From CAYPHY01 sp964410625 (lineage in GTDB: Bacteria > Chloroflexota > Anaerolineae > Promineifilales > Promineifilaceae), in assembly GCA_964410625.1 (NCBI GenBank), contig CAYPHY010000010.1, forward strand, positions 1 to 64,000: a stretch of DNA of 64,000 nucleotides. Reading direction: 5' to 3'. A program made the position numbers and the translations under genes. Below are positions 15,887-26,000 of the stretch, piece after piece. Numbering within the stretch: the first letter of the stretch is position 1; each line of letters begins with the position of its first letter. The notes beneath the pieces were generated by a model, which had not been told where the DNA came from, made no database searches, and worked only from the letters and a program-made list of their open reading frames with translations.

Positions 15887-18800
15887 CTAAGGGGTGATGA
15901 CGATGGGTAAGAGCGTTTGTTGCATTTGCCCACCAGACGGCCGCACCAAAATCGTCACCGTCGCCGGTTCAGACTGGGTTCGGCCGTCACTGGCACGATA
16001 GGTGAAACTATCTGTACCGCTGAAGCCAGGCTCTGGCGTATAGGTGAATGAGCCATTGGCATTGAGATTCACAGTGCCGCGTGCCGCTGTGCTCTCCAGC
16101 ACGGCCGTCAATGGGTCGCCATTGCCATCGAGATCATTGTTTAGGACGCCGGGCGCATTGACCCGCAGCGTCGCCCCGGCCGTTGTCTCATAGCGATTGC
16201 CTACGGCCAGCGGCGGCAAGTTGGTCCCCGCCGGATGGACGGTGATGGTCACAGTAGCTGGTTCGGAGCGGGCTTCCCCATCATCCAGGCGATAGGTGAA
16301 GCTGTCTGTGCCAACGAAGTCGAGAGGTGGGGTGTAGAACAGGCCACCATTGGGGGCCAGCACCAAAAAGCCGTTGGGACTGCTTTCAAGCACCGCCTGC
16401 AATGAGTCACCGTCGGCGTCCTGGTCATTGTCCAACACACCCGGTGGGTTCAGTTGCAGGGGCGTATTCCTTGTTGTGGCATAGTTGTCGGCGACGGCCA
16501 GCGGTGGCCGGTTGCTTCCCTGCGGCCGGACGTTGATCGTCACCGTCGCCGGTCCCGACTCAAGCTGTCCATCGTTGGTGCGATAGCGGAAGCTGTCGCT
16601 GCCGGTAAACCCAGCATCCGGTGTATAGCTGAAGGAGCCATCGGCATTCAACGATAAGGCGCCATTTTCCGGACCATCCACCAAACTGGCCGCCAGCGAG
16701 TCCCCATTGGCATCCTCATCATTACCCAACACACCAGGAGCAGGGATTTCCAGCGCCGTGTTTTGGACGGTAGAATAGGTATCGGAAACGGCCATTGGTG
16801 GGACGTTGGGCATGAATTCATGTGCCCCGATGTCGGGACCGTCGCCTTGCGGCCGTGTAATGCCGTTGTAATCGACAGCGATAGCATCGCCGATAGCATC
16901 GCCGATAGCATCGCCCAGATCAAGCTCAAGGGCATTGTCTATCGCCTGTGAGTCCTCCAGCAGGCGTACATCGCCATTTGGCAGGTCACGGAAGCGCGGG
17001 TCGGCGATGATATTGTTCTCGCTGGTGGTCACGCCTTGTTCGTTCACTTCATTAGCAAAGTACAGGTTTGTGTTGGTTGTCAATTCGCTCGCGCCATCGC
17101 GCCGGATACCTACCCCATAGGCGACGATGATATTGTTTGCCACCAGGGAGTGAGCATTGTCACTGATGGAATTGAGGTAGATCGCTACATCCGTTGAGGA
17201 TTGCGTGCTGGCAATGGTATTGTGTAGCAGATGCAGCGGGCCGTTTCCTTGAATGCTTTCAGTAGCAATCGCCGCACCTTCATTCGAGCGGTTGTTCAGC
17301 CAGATGCTGTTCGTAACTGTGCTGCCTTCCGCCCTAAATGATAAGTAGAGACCGCCGCCATGATCCTCAGACACGTTATCAACGAATGTTGAGGCTTGTA
17401 GGTCAGTTGTCCCGGACATCGCTATACCACCTCCGTCCGCACCAGCCTCGTTGTTCTCGAAACGTGTGTGGCTTATGTCGCCAGTATGTCCGCGGGCTCC
17501 ACCACCCAAATCTTGGGCTTTATTGCCAATGACAACGCTGTTGTGCAGCACCAGGTGACCGTCGGCAAAGAGGCCGCCACCATAGTCCGCTTCATTGTTT
17601 ACTATGCGGCTATTTTCGACAGTCATCCGATCATGCGACATGGCCGCGCCGCCTTCATCAACGGCCGCGTTATCGCGCAGGGTCACGCCATTTAAGCGTA
17701 AGTCGGTAAATTGCTGGGAGAGAATAGCGCCGCCGTCATCGAACCCATAGCCGTTGGCGATGGTTATGTTTTCGATGGTCAGGATGGGAGCAACGTTTTC
17801 GAGGATACGGAACCGCTCGGCCGCTTCGTTCCGTTGCAAGGTTGCCCCACGCCCATCTAGCCGCAGCGAGTCCAGTACCAGCGGTAGTCCAGCCTCGCCG
17901 CTGCCAAATTCCCCGATAACTTCGAATAGCTCAATCACACAATCAGCCCCTTCCAGCTCAATTACGTCCGGCCCAAAGTGGCGGTTGGCGGCCGTGATTG
18001 CCGCCACCATACCGGCTGCACCGTCGGCACAGGCAACGGGGAAGATGGATTCCGTCTCGCCGGTGAACTCATAGGCCCCACGGTCGGGTTGTTGATCTTG
18101 CGGCCGCGATGTGCCGAGGATGTCGTCGGCCGTTGCCGTTGCCGCCGCGCTGCCAATCGCCGGTGAGCCGTCAGCGAGACGATAGTTCCCTTCGCCCACG
18201 AAGCGCGGGTCGGCGTCGAGGATGTTTTCCCCTGGCGCAGCCAGCCCTTGCTCGTTGCTGACGTTATTGAAGTACAGGTTGGAACGGGAGACGGCCGTGC
18301 CGCTGTTGTCTTTGATGCCGATCTCATAGCCGGTGATGATGTTGTTTTCCAGCACCCCGTCGCTGTTGGCGATCACAATGCCGCTACCGGCTAGGGGAAG
18401 GTCGCCTGGCTGATGAACGATTGTGTTGTGCCGCACATGGAATGTGCCACCAACCGGTACACCCAGGCTCATTGCAAAGGCCTGATCATTCTGGGAAAGA
18501 TTGTTTTCCCAGAGATTGTTCTCGATTAAGCTGACGATCAAGCTAGATTCGAGGTAGAGACCACCGCCATCAAACTCGGCCTGATTGCGCCGAAAGTAAT
18601 TTCGCCGCAAATCGAGACCGGAGACAACATACAGCGCACCACCGTGACTATTGTTGTGGTTTAGGTCAAAAAGGTTGTCGTGAATGCCACGATGGGCGGC
18701 CGCGGCATAAACGGCGCCACCGCGCCGGTCTGAGCTGTTGAAGTAGAAAGTGGAAGTGGTGATCTTCGTGTCGCCGCTCATAATGGCCCCGCCTTGATGG

Positions 18801-19597
18801 GCTTTGTTATGAGTAAAGAAGCTACCACTTACCGTTAGCGCCTTCTCCGCCAGGATGGCTCCGCCGTTGCTTTCGCTTGTGTCCACCTGGTTAAAGCCAA
18901 AATAACTATCGTGGACGGCCGTCACTTCCTTGGCATAAATTGCGCCACCACCCCCTTTGGCTTCTTGATTACTAAATGTTGTGTTGGTTATGGTTAGTAT
19001 GCCACTGGAGTAGATCGCGCCCCCTTTGTCTTCAGCCCGGTTGACTACAAAGCGGCTGTCGCGGATCAACGTTGGTCCTTGGGCAAAGATTGCGCCGCCA
19101 TCCCGCGCCCTATTGCTTATGAAACTCACTCGTTCGAGGGTCAGGCTGCTCCCCGGACTGGTAAGGATCGCCCCACCAGAGACAGCGGGCAATAGCCCGT
19201 CTTGCAGGGTAACATCTTTCGCCGTCAGGCTAACATTCGGCAACACGCCGATGAGGCGAAAGTTCAAAGGTGACGACATGCGCTTGATCGTCGCGCCATT
19301 CCCCTCAAGGATGAGATCGGCCGCCACAATGGGCAGGCCGTTTGTTCCGTCAACGCTTGCCGTCAGTGTATAGATGCAATCTTCACCCAGACTAATCGTG
19401 TCTTCGTCGGGGTCGCTATTGGCCGCCACGACGGCGGCGATCAGCGCGTCTGCATCCCCCACGCCGTCGGTACAGGCGACCGGAATGGTTTCGGCCGCCT
19501 GGACAGTGGTCATTCCGGTGTGGCCGCCCAACATGACGACCAAAACCAGCAACAGGCTCGCTATAGCGAACACTTTTTTACTTAATACTCTTTTCAT
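15887..19597 (-). CDS. giant secreted double beta-helix protein with three Ig-like repeats
   Basis: Predicted 1236 residues. Signal peptide at 1-35 (hydrophobic core, VQAAE junction). Two large beta-helix units each open with a related motif (FPVACTDG/FPVACADG ... AANSDPDED or AANRHFGPD) and contain many NN-GGAI turns. Three cadherin/VCBS-like Ig repeats follow in the last 310 residues (PPLAV-D-Y, GVL-ND-D-DGD, GSFTYTP--GF-G-DSFTYR). A short tail ends LLPIVITP. I chose the ATG at 19597 because GGTGG lies five bases upstream; the frame extends further but into the upstream gene. It is paralogous to the gene at 19695. It lacks the FDGS module, so it forms a separate surface-protein pair. Confidence 0.85.
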   Translation of the reverse strand: MKRVLSKKVFAIASLLLVLVVMLGGHTGMTTVQAAETIPVACTDGVGDADALIAAVVAANSDPDEDTISLGEDCIYTLTASVDGTNGLPIVAADLILEGNGATIKRMSSPLNFRLIGVLPNVSLTAKDVTLQDGLLPAVSGGAILTSPGSSLTLERVSFISNRARDGGAIFAQGPTLIRDSRFVVNRAEDKGGAIYSSGILTITNTTFSNQEAKGGGGAIYAKEVTAVHDSYFGFNQVDTSESNGGAILAEKALTVSGSFFTHNKAHQGGAIMSGDTKITTSTFYFNSSDRRGGAVYAAAAHRGIHDNLFDLNHNNSHGGALYVVSGLDLRRNYFRRNQAEFDGGGLYLESSLIVSLIENNLWENNLSQNDQAFAMSLGVPVGGTFHVRHNTIVHQPGDLPLAGSGIVIANSDGVLENNIITGYEIGIKDNSGTAVSRSNLYFNNVSNEQGLAAPGENILDADPRFVGEGNYRLADGSPAIGSAAATATADDILGTSRPQDQQPDRGAYEFTGETESIFPVACADGAAGMVAAITAANRHFGPDVIELEGADCVIELFEVIGEFGSGEAGLPLVLDSLRLDGRGATLQRNEAAERFRILENVAPILTIENITIANGYGFDDGGAILSQQFTDLRLNGVTLRDNAAVDEGGAAMSHDRMTVENSRIVNNEADYGGGLFADGHLVLHNSVVIGNKAQDLGGGARGHTGDISHTRFENNEAGADGGGIAMSGTTDLQASTFVDNVSEDHGGGLYLSFRAEGSTVTNSIWLNNRSNEGAAIATESIQGNGPLHLLHNTIASTQSSTDVAIYLNSISDNAHSLVANNIIVAYGVGIRRDGASELTTNTNLYFANEVNEQGVTTSENNIIADPRFRDLPNGDVRLLEDSQAIDNALELDLGDAIGDAIGDAIAVDYNGITRPQGDGPDIGAHEFMPNVPPMAVSDTYSTVQNTALEIPAPGVLGNDEDANGDSLAASLVDGPENGALSLNADGSFSYTPDAGFTGSDSFRYRTNDGQLESGPATVTINVRPQGSNRPPLAVADNYATTRNTPLQLNPPGVLDNDQDADGDSLQAVLESSPNGFLVLAPNGGLFYTPPLDFVGTDSFTYRLDDGEARSEPATVTITVHPAGTNLPPLAVGNRYETTAGATLRVNAPGVLNNDLDGNGDPLTAVLESTAARGTVNLNANGSFTYTPEPGFSGTDSFTYRASDGRTQSEPATVTILVRPSGGQMQQTLLPIVITP

Positions 19598-19626
19598 TCT
19601 ACCACCTATATCTAATACTGTTGTTG

Positions 19627-19664
19627 CCTTCCGGGCGGCTGTTCTCAGACAACCGCCCGGAAGG
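19627..19664. terminator. strong intercistronic hairpin
   Basis: CCTTCCGGGCGG pairs perfectly with CCGCCCGGAAGG across a 14-base loop, between the two giant genes. It lacks a T tract, so partial termination or mRNA processing is more likely than full termination. Confidence 0.6.
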
Positions 19665-19694
19665 ATGTTTATAAAATCAAGACTGAACCAGTTC

Positions 19695-22600
19695 CTATGG
19701 TCTGACGATGACCGGCAAGAGAATCTGTTGCCCTTGTTCGCCTGCCGGTAGCACGACAATCATCACCCTTGCCGGTGCGGACGGAGTAACACCGTCGGTT
19801 GCGCGATAGGTAAAGCTATCGCTGCCGGTGAAGTCCGTGTCCGGCGCATAGCTGAAGGAACCATCGGCATTGAGCGACAGCGTGCCGTTGGTTGGCCCAT
19901 CCACGTGGGCGGCCTCGAGCGGATCGCCATCCTCATCCTCGTCGTTGCCCAGCACACCAGGGGCAGAGACTTCCAAAATGGTGTTTTGGAAGGTGCCGTA
20001 GGTATCGGGCGCGGCCGTTGGTTGGACGTTGCGCGTGAATTCATGCGCCCCGATGTCGAAACCTTCCTCTTGCGGCCGGACAATCCCGTCGCGGTCAATC
20101 AGCACGTCCTTATCATCCCCATTGTCAATCGCCTGCGAGCCTTCTTGTAAGCGCACATCGTCATTGGGCAAATCGCGGAAGCGCGGATCGGCCTCAATGT
20201 GATTGAAGCTATTGGTCGCGCCAACTTCGTTGGTGCTGTTGCCAAAGTAGAGGTTGTTACTGGTTATCAGCCTGCTGTTTAGTCCACTTCGTAGAACACC
20301 AATTTCGTGATCGGTGATGATATTATTAGCCGCAAAGAATAGGTTTTCGTCCTTGGAGCCATTCAGATCAACGGCTGCAACCTCCGGTGTTTTCTCGCCG
20401 ACAAAAGTGTTATGTAACAGATTGACCATGCTGCCGGTACTGTCGCCGTGGACGTTGACGGCCGCGCCACTTGCAGCGCGATTGCGGAGCCAGATGCTAT
20501 TAACAACATGGTTCGTTCCAATAGCCCGATTTACATAAAGACCGCCGCCATGATTCAAAGCGCTGTTGTCCGTAAGCGTAGACGTTTGCAAATCAACCTG
20601 TTTACCAATGTAGAGGCCGCCGCCATTTTCAGCGGCTTGGTTCCCGGCAAAGCGTGTGTTGGCGATTTCAGCGGCCAGCCGAACAAAGACACCGCCGCCG
20701 TCTTCCGTTGCTTCGTTATCGCTGATCAGGCTATTGCCCAATGTCAGGTCACCGTTACTATGCAAGCCGCCGCCCTCTCTAGCACGGTTGCCGGTCACCT
20801 GGCTATTTTCGACGGTCAGCGTCTCATAGGCGTAGACAGCGCCACCGTCGTTATTAGTCTCGTTATCGAACAAGGTGACATCGTTTAACCGTAGGTCGGT
20901 TTCGTAAAATGCCAGAATCGCCCCACCGCTATACCCAATTGCGCGGCCGAAACGCATATTCAAGTTCTTAACGGTCAAGACAGGGGCGTAAGTTTCGAGG
21001 AGGCGAAAGGGCGCAGCCGACGGACTCCGCTGCAAGGTTGCCCCGCGGCCATCAAGCGTCACCGTATCCATCACTGGCGGAAGCCCGGTTGGACCATCCT
21101 CACCAAACTCCCCGGCGGCCGTCAATAGCTCATAGATACATTCGCCACCTTCCAACTCGATGATGTCCGGCCCAAAGTGTTGGTTGGCGTCCCTGATTGC
21201 TCTTGCCAGCCCATCAACACTATCCACACATGAGACGGAAAAGACCTTCTCCGCTTCGCCATTGAACTCATACGCACCGCGATCGGGCAGCTCGCCTTGC
21301 GGCCGTGGCGTGCCGAGGATGTCGTTGAAGGTTTCCGTGGTGGTTGCGCTGTCAATCGCTTCAGACCCCTCACTGAGGCGATAGTTGTCCTCTCCGATAA
21401 AGCGCGGATCAACAACAAGGATATTTTCCCCTGGCGTGGCCAATCCTTTTTCGTTGGTGATATTCGCAAAGTAGAGATTTGAACGAGAAACGGCCGTGCC
21501 GCTTTTGTCCTCAATGGCATTGTCGAAGCCGGTGAGGATGTTGTTTTCCAACACGCCATCACTATTAGCAATAAGGATAGCGCTGCCGGATTGGAAAGCT
21601 TCGTTCGAGACGGCCGTGTTATGCCGCACGCTGACCGGGCCACCACCCAACACCACCAGGCTCATCGCATTCCCACGCTCCGATTCCGTCGAGTCGTTGT
21701 CCACCCAGAGATTGTTTTCAATCAGGCTGGTTGCGCTACTGCTATACAGGTAAAGTCCGCCGCCCTCATCACCAGTTTCGTTACGATGGAAAAAACTGCT
21801 CCGTAAGTTAAGATCGGACAAAACATACAACCCACCACCATCATCACTGGCCTTATTTTGGTCGAAGCGTGTACTGCTAATGCCTCGGCGAGCGTTTGTG
21901 GCGTGAACCGCACCGCCACTGCCGCGGGCATCATTGTAGAAGAAGGTGGAGGCGATAATTGACGTGTCATTGCTATGAACCGCGCCGCCATGGCGACCTG
22001 CGTTGAAAGCGAAGTGCGTGTTGTCTACTGTTAGTGCGTTGTCGGCAAGGATTGCCCCGCCATCCCCTTCATTTATATCGGTAACGTTTCCCACAAAGTC
22101 ACTGCCGACCACGGCTGCGGCTCTGGCAGCATAAATCGCTCCACCACCTTCTTGGCCTTCGTTATCAGTAAACGTTGAATCTGTTAGCGATAGCGCGGCC
22201 GAGGCATGGAGGCCGCCCCCTTTTCCTGTTGCTTTGTTATTTTGAAAGCGGCTGTTGTTTATGAATGTCGTGCCTTGGGTGAAGATCGCTCCACCTTCAA
22301 CCGCCTTATTATTTTCGAAAGCTACGTGGATGAGCCTCAAATTGCTTCCCGTGCCGGTGTGGATCGCCCCGCCATTGTGCAAGGTGAGCAGGCCATTACG
22401 CAGTGTGAGATCGCTTGCTCTCAGACTGATCCCCTCACTCACTTCCAGCAGCCGGAAGGCGATTGCCTGGGTCGAACGCTCGATAGTGGCGCCGTTCCCT
22501 TCCAAAATTAAGGCGGCCTTGATCGCCGGTAGACCATTGGTTCCACCGATGGTGGGGAAGGTCAGGGTATAGGTGCAATATTCCCCTAACACAATCTGGT

Positions 22601-22796
22601 CCTCGTCGGGATCGCTGTTGGCCGCGCCAATGGCCAGGATCAGGGCCTCGGAATCGCCTACTCCATCGGTACAGGCGATGGGGAAGATGTCGTTGGTACT
22701 GGCAGCGGCCGAACGGCCGTTGCCCAGCAAAACAAAGGTCATGGCAAGCAACAAAGTAGCCATGACCGGTAGATTTTTCCAGAATTGTTTTTTCAT
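19695..22796 (-). CDS. giant secreted double beta-helix protein with one Ig-like repeat
   Basis: Predicted 1033 residues. Signal peptide with core VMATLLLAMTFVLLG. Two beta-helix units open with FPIACTDGVGDSEAL and FSVSCVDSVDGLARA, each with repeated NN-A-GGG-Y turns. One VCBS-like Ig repeat (GVLGNDEDEDGDPLEA ... SFTYRATDG) and a tail ending LLPVIVRP follow. It aligns over its whole length with the gene at 15887 except for two fewer Ig repeats, a clear case of domain-number variation between neighbours. Start: ATG at 22796 with AGGAGAG about eight bases upstream. It stands divergently to the second SARP gene. Confidence 0.85.
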   Translation of the reverse strand: MKKQFWKNLPVMATLLLAMTFVLLGNGRSAAASTNDIFPIACTDGVGDSEALILAIGAANSDPDEDQIVLGEYCTYTLTFPTIGGTNGLPAIKAALILEGNGATIERSTQAIAFRLLEVSEGISLRASDLTLRNGLLTLHNGGAIHTGTGSNLRLIHVAFENNKAVEGGAIFTQGTTFINNSRFQNNKATGKGGGLHASAALSLTDSTFTDNEGQEGGGAIYAARAAAVVGSDFVGNVTDINEGDGGAILADNALTVDNTHFAFNAGRHGGAVHSNDTSIIASTFFYNDARGSGGAVHATNARRGISSTRFDQNKASDDGGGLYVLSDLNLRSSFFHRNETGDEGGGLYLYSSSATSLIENNLWVDNDSTESERGNAMSLVVLGGGPVSVRHNTAVSNEAFQSGSAILIANSDGVLENNILTGFDNAIEDKSGTAVSRSNLYFANITNEKGLATPGENILVVDPRFIGEDNYRLSEGSEAIDSATTTETFNDILGTPRPQGELPDRGAYEFNGEAEKVFSVSCVDSVDGLARAIRDANQHFGPDIIELEGGECIYELLTAAGEFGEDGPTGLPPVMDTVTLDGRGATLQRSPSAAPFRLLETYAPVLTVKNLNMRFGRAIGYSGGAILAFYETDLRLNDVTLFDNETNNDGGAVYAYETLTVENSQVTGNRAREGGGLHSNGDLTLGNSLISDNEATEDGGGVFVRLAAEIANTRFAGNQAAENGGGLYIGKQVDLQTSTLTDNSALNHGGGLYVNRAIGTNHVVNSIWLRNRAASGAAVNVHGDSTGSMVNLLHNTFVGEKTPEVAAVDLNGSKDENLFFAANNIITDHEIGVLRSGLNSRLITSNNLYFGNSTNEVGATNSFNHIEADPRFRDLPNDDVRLQEGSQAIDNGDDKDVLIDRDGIVRPQEEGFDIGAHEFTRNVQPTAAPDTYGTFQNTILEVSAPGVLGNDEDEDGDPLEAAHVDGPTNGTLSLNADGSFSYAPDTDFTGSDSFTYRATDGVTPSAPARVMIVVLPAGEQGQQILLPVIVRP

Positions 22797-22890
22797 TATA
22801 TAACTCTCCTAAACTCGTGACGCAGATTAAACGCGGATGACGCAGATTTTCATCTCATCCGGTCTAAAATTGTGATATTCTGTAAACAGC

Positions 22891-22932
22891 ATAAGCACGA
22901 ACGTGATCTCATCGTTACTTAGCGCGATTTGG
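22891..22932. repeat. 42-bp direct repeat, copy 2
   Basis: Same 42-base sequence as at 15799-15840, in the gap between the giant gene at 19695-22796 and the SARP gene at 23023. Upstream in the same gap (22818-22852) are degenerate ACGCGGATGACGCAG units that recur at 51176-51222. Confidence 0.75.
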
Positions 22933-23022
22933 TGAACAACGAAAATCTGATGCAAAGGCGCAAAGCTCGCAAAACTTCTTGTCGTCTTGGTGTTCTTTGC
23001 ATGAGCGATCTCAAAGCGAAGC

Positions 23023-26000
23023 ATGTTAGAAATCGCCTGTCTTGGCCCATTACAAGTGATGCTGAACGGCCGTCCCGTCGAAGGCTTTGTTTCAACAAAG
23101 GCCCAAGCTTTGCTGTGTTACCTGGCGGTTAGTGGCGGAGAACATAGCCGTGAGGCACTGGCCGGTCTACTCTGGCCTGACTTCCCAGAGGAAAACGCGC
23201 GAACCACGTTGCGGGTGGTCATTGCCAATCTACGCAAGCTGCTGCCTGATTATTTTCTTGCTAACCGTCTGACGGTGAGCCTGGACCGAAAGCAGCCTCA
23301 CCGCCTGGACACGGCCGAATTTTCTGCGCTGACCCGCGCGGGAGCGGCGGCCACTGTTGAAGCGTTGGAAACGGCCGCCCGATTGTGGCGCGGTGATTTT
23401 CTCCATGACTTTCACATTGCCGACGCACAAGAATTTGATGAGTGGCTGCTAACCCAACGCACCTACTGGCAACATAAGGCGTTGGCGACCTTTTCGCGCC
23501 TGGCGGATCATTATTTGCAAGAACGCGCTTACGGCCGCGCCATTGCCGTCTTGCGCCAATTGTTGACCATCGAACCCTGGCAGGAGTCCGCTCATCGCCA
23601 GTTGATGCTTGCGCTCAGCCACCAGGGAGATTTCAACGGGGCGTTGGCCCAATATGACCTCTGTCGTCGTCTCCTGGATGAAGAATTGGGTGTGGAGCCG
23701 ATGCCAGAGACGACCGCGCTCTATGAGCGCATTCAAGTGGCGCGGCGCGGCCGCCCGCCAACAATCCCGCCGGATGGGACGCCGCTGATCGGCCGCCAAC
23801 AGGAGTTGGCGCAGTTACTGCGATTGATCCATGATCCTGCCTGTCGCTTGATCACGATCACCGGTCTGGGGGGCATAGGCAAAACGCGGTTGGCGCTGGC
23901 GGCCGCGCGTCGCGCCAACCACGAAGAGGCACTGCACTTCCTCAATGGGGTAGCCTTTGTGCCGCTGGCGGGGCTGAGTGCGGCCGCTGCGCTGCCACTG
24001 GCGCTTGCCGACGCACTCGACATCTCGCTCTCCGGTCAGGTCGAGCCGTTGACAGAGGTAACCAACTTTCTGCAAGCGCGGGAGATGCTGCTGGCATTGG
24101 ATAATTTTGAGCATCTGATAGATGGGGTTGGTTTGCTGAATCATATTCTGCAAAGCTGTCCCGATATAAAGTTGTTGGTGACCAGCCGCGAACCGTTGAA
24201 CCTGTCGGCCGAGTGGCGGGTGGATTTAGAGGGGCTGGGGTATCCGTTAGAGATTGATGAATTAGAGCTTGAAGATGGAGAGGGTGGGGGACCGCAAGAT
24301 TGGGAGAGTTCTTATCCGGCAGTACAGTTGTTTTTGCAGGCAGCGCAGCAGGTGCGGCCGAGTTTCCGGCTGAACGACCAGATCAAGAAGGATGTCGTTC
24401 AGCTTTGCCAGCTCCTGGCCGGTGTGCCATTGGCGATCCGCTTGGCGGCCGCCTGGTTACGCGCTATGCCCGTTGCCGAAGTCGTGAGGGAAGTAGCACA
24501 CAACCTTGATCTACTGGCGACGACGGCGCGAGATGTGCCGCTGCGCCAACGGAGTATGCGGGCAGTCTTTGACCAGACCTGGCTCATGCTCAGCGACGAG
24601 GAGCAAGAGGTCTTTCAGACGCTGGCGGTCTTTCGCGGCAGTTTCACCGCTGAGGCAGCGGTGCAGGTGGCTGGGAAGGGCAAAATGGGGTTGTGGTTGT
24701 TGACCGGCTTGGTAGATCGCGGATTGGTGCAATTTTCGGAGGCAAGCGAGCGTTATCTGATCCACGAGGTGGTGCGTCAATATGCGGCCGAAAAGCTGGA
24801 GATGGCTGCTCGGCAAACCACTGTAGCCGACCGCCATAGTCGTTACTATCTCGGCCTGGTAGCTAACCAAGAGCGGTCTATTTTTGGCGCAGAGCCGCAA
24901 GCGGCCGTCGTCTTGCTGCGACGGGATATGGATAATATTCGTCAAGCGTGGCTTTGGGCTACCGAACGTCAAGCGACCGGGCAGGAAACTGCCAATACGG
25001 AGGTACTCGCTTCTTTTCGCGCGGCTATTGATGGACTGGCTGCCTTTTACGAAGTGACCAGCCTTTTTGAGGAGGGACAATCGGTGTTCGCCTTGTCGGC
25101 AGCGAGATTGGAGAGTAGGGATTGGAGATCAGAGAGTCCACATTCCGCTATCCCCAATCCGCAATCCCTGATTGACAGAGAGTCGATCCGCTGTCAGCTA
25201 TTGGCGCGGGTGGCGGAGTTTGCAGAGTGGCGTGGCGACTTTGAACAGGCCAGGGCGACGGCATTGGAGGTAATCCGACTGGCCGACCGGCTTGAATTGC
25301 CGCGTTATCGTGCAGATGCGCTGCGAACATTGGGTATTCTTGGACGTGGCACAGGACAAGTAGAACAATCTATACAACATCTACAAGAGGCGATTGAAAT
25401 TTATAGACCATTATCGGTTGGGCGGCCGTTGGCGGTGGCCTATGATTGGTTGGGGCTGATCAGTTCGGACCTACGAAGATTGGACGAGGCATTGGACGCC
25501 TTAGGGCAGGCAGCAGCGCTTTATGTTGAAGTGGGCGACGAACGAGGAATGATCTTTAACCAGGGAATGACGGGCGTTGTCCTTTCTGTGGTTGGCCGGT
25601 TGGAGGAGTCGTTGGCCTATCAGCAGGAAGTGTTGGTTCGTTATCAGAAGTTAGACTATCCGCTTGGGGTAGCGCGGACGGCCAATAATGTGGGTATCGT
25701 CTTACTGGAATTGGGTGAATTTGAAGAGGCCGTGGTGCATCTGGACCGCGCTGTCGAGATAGCATTGCAAATTGGGAGCATGGCCGATGCTTACAATTCG
25801 CTGAGCAACAAAGGGGAGGTTCATCTGGCGCTGGACGAGTATGACGAAGCGCGACGTTGCTTCCAACGTGCCGGCCGTTTCTTCCATGAAGCAGGGATGA
25901 AGTGGTTGGAGAGCGAAAATTTGTGGCGGATGGGGCAGCTACTGATCTATACCGGTGAGTATGAACGCGCACATAGCACGCTCGACGAGTGTCTGGCGCT

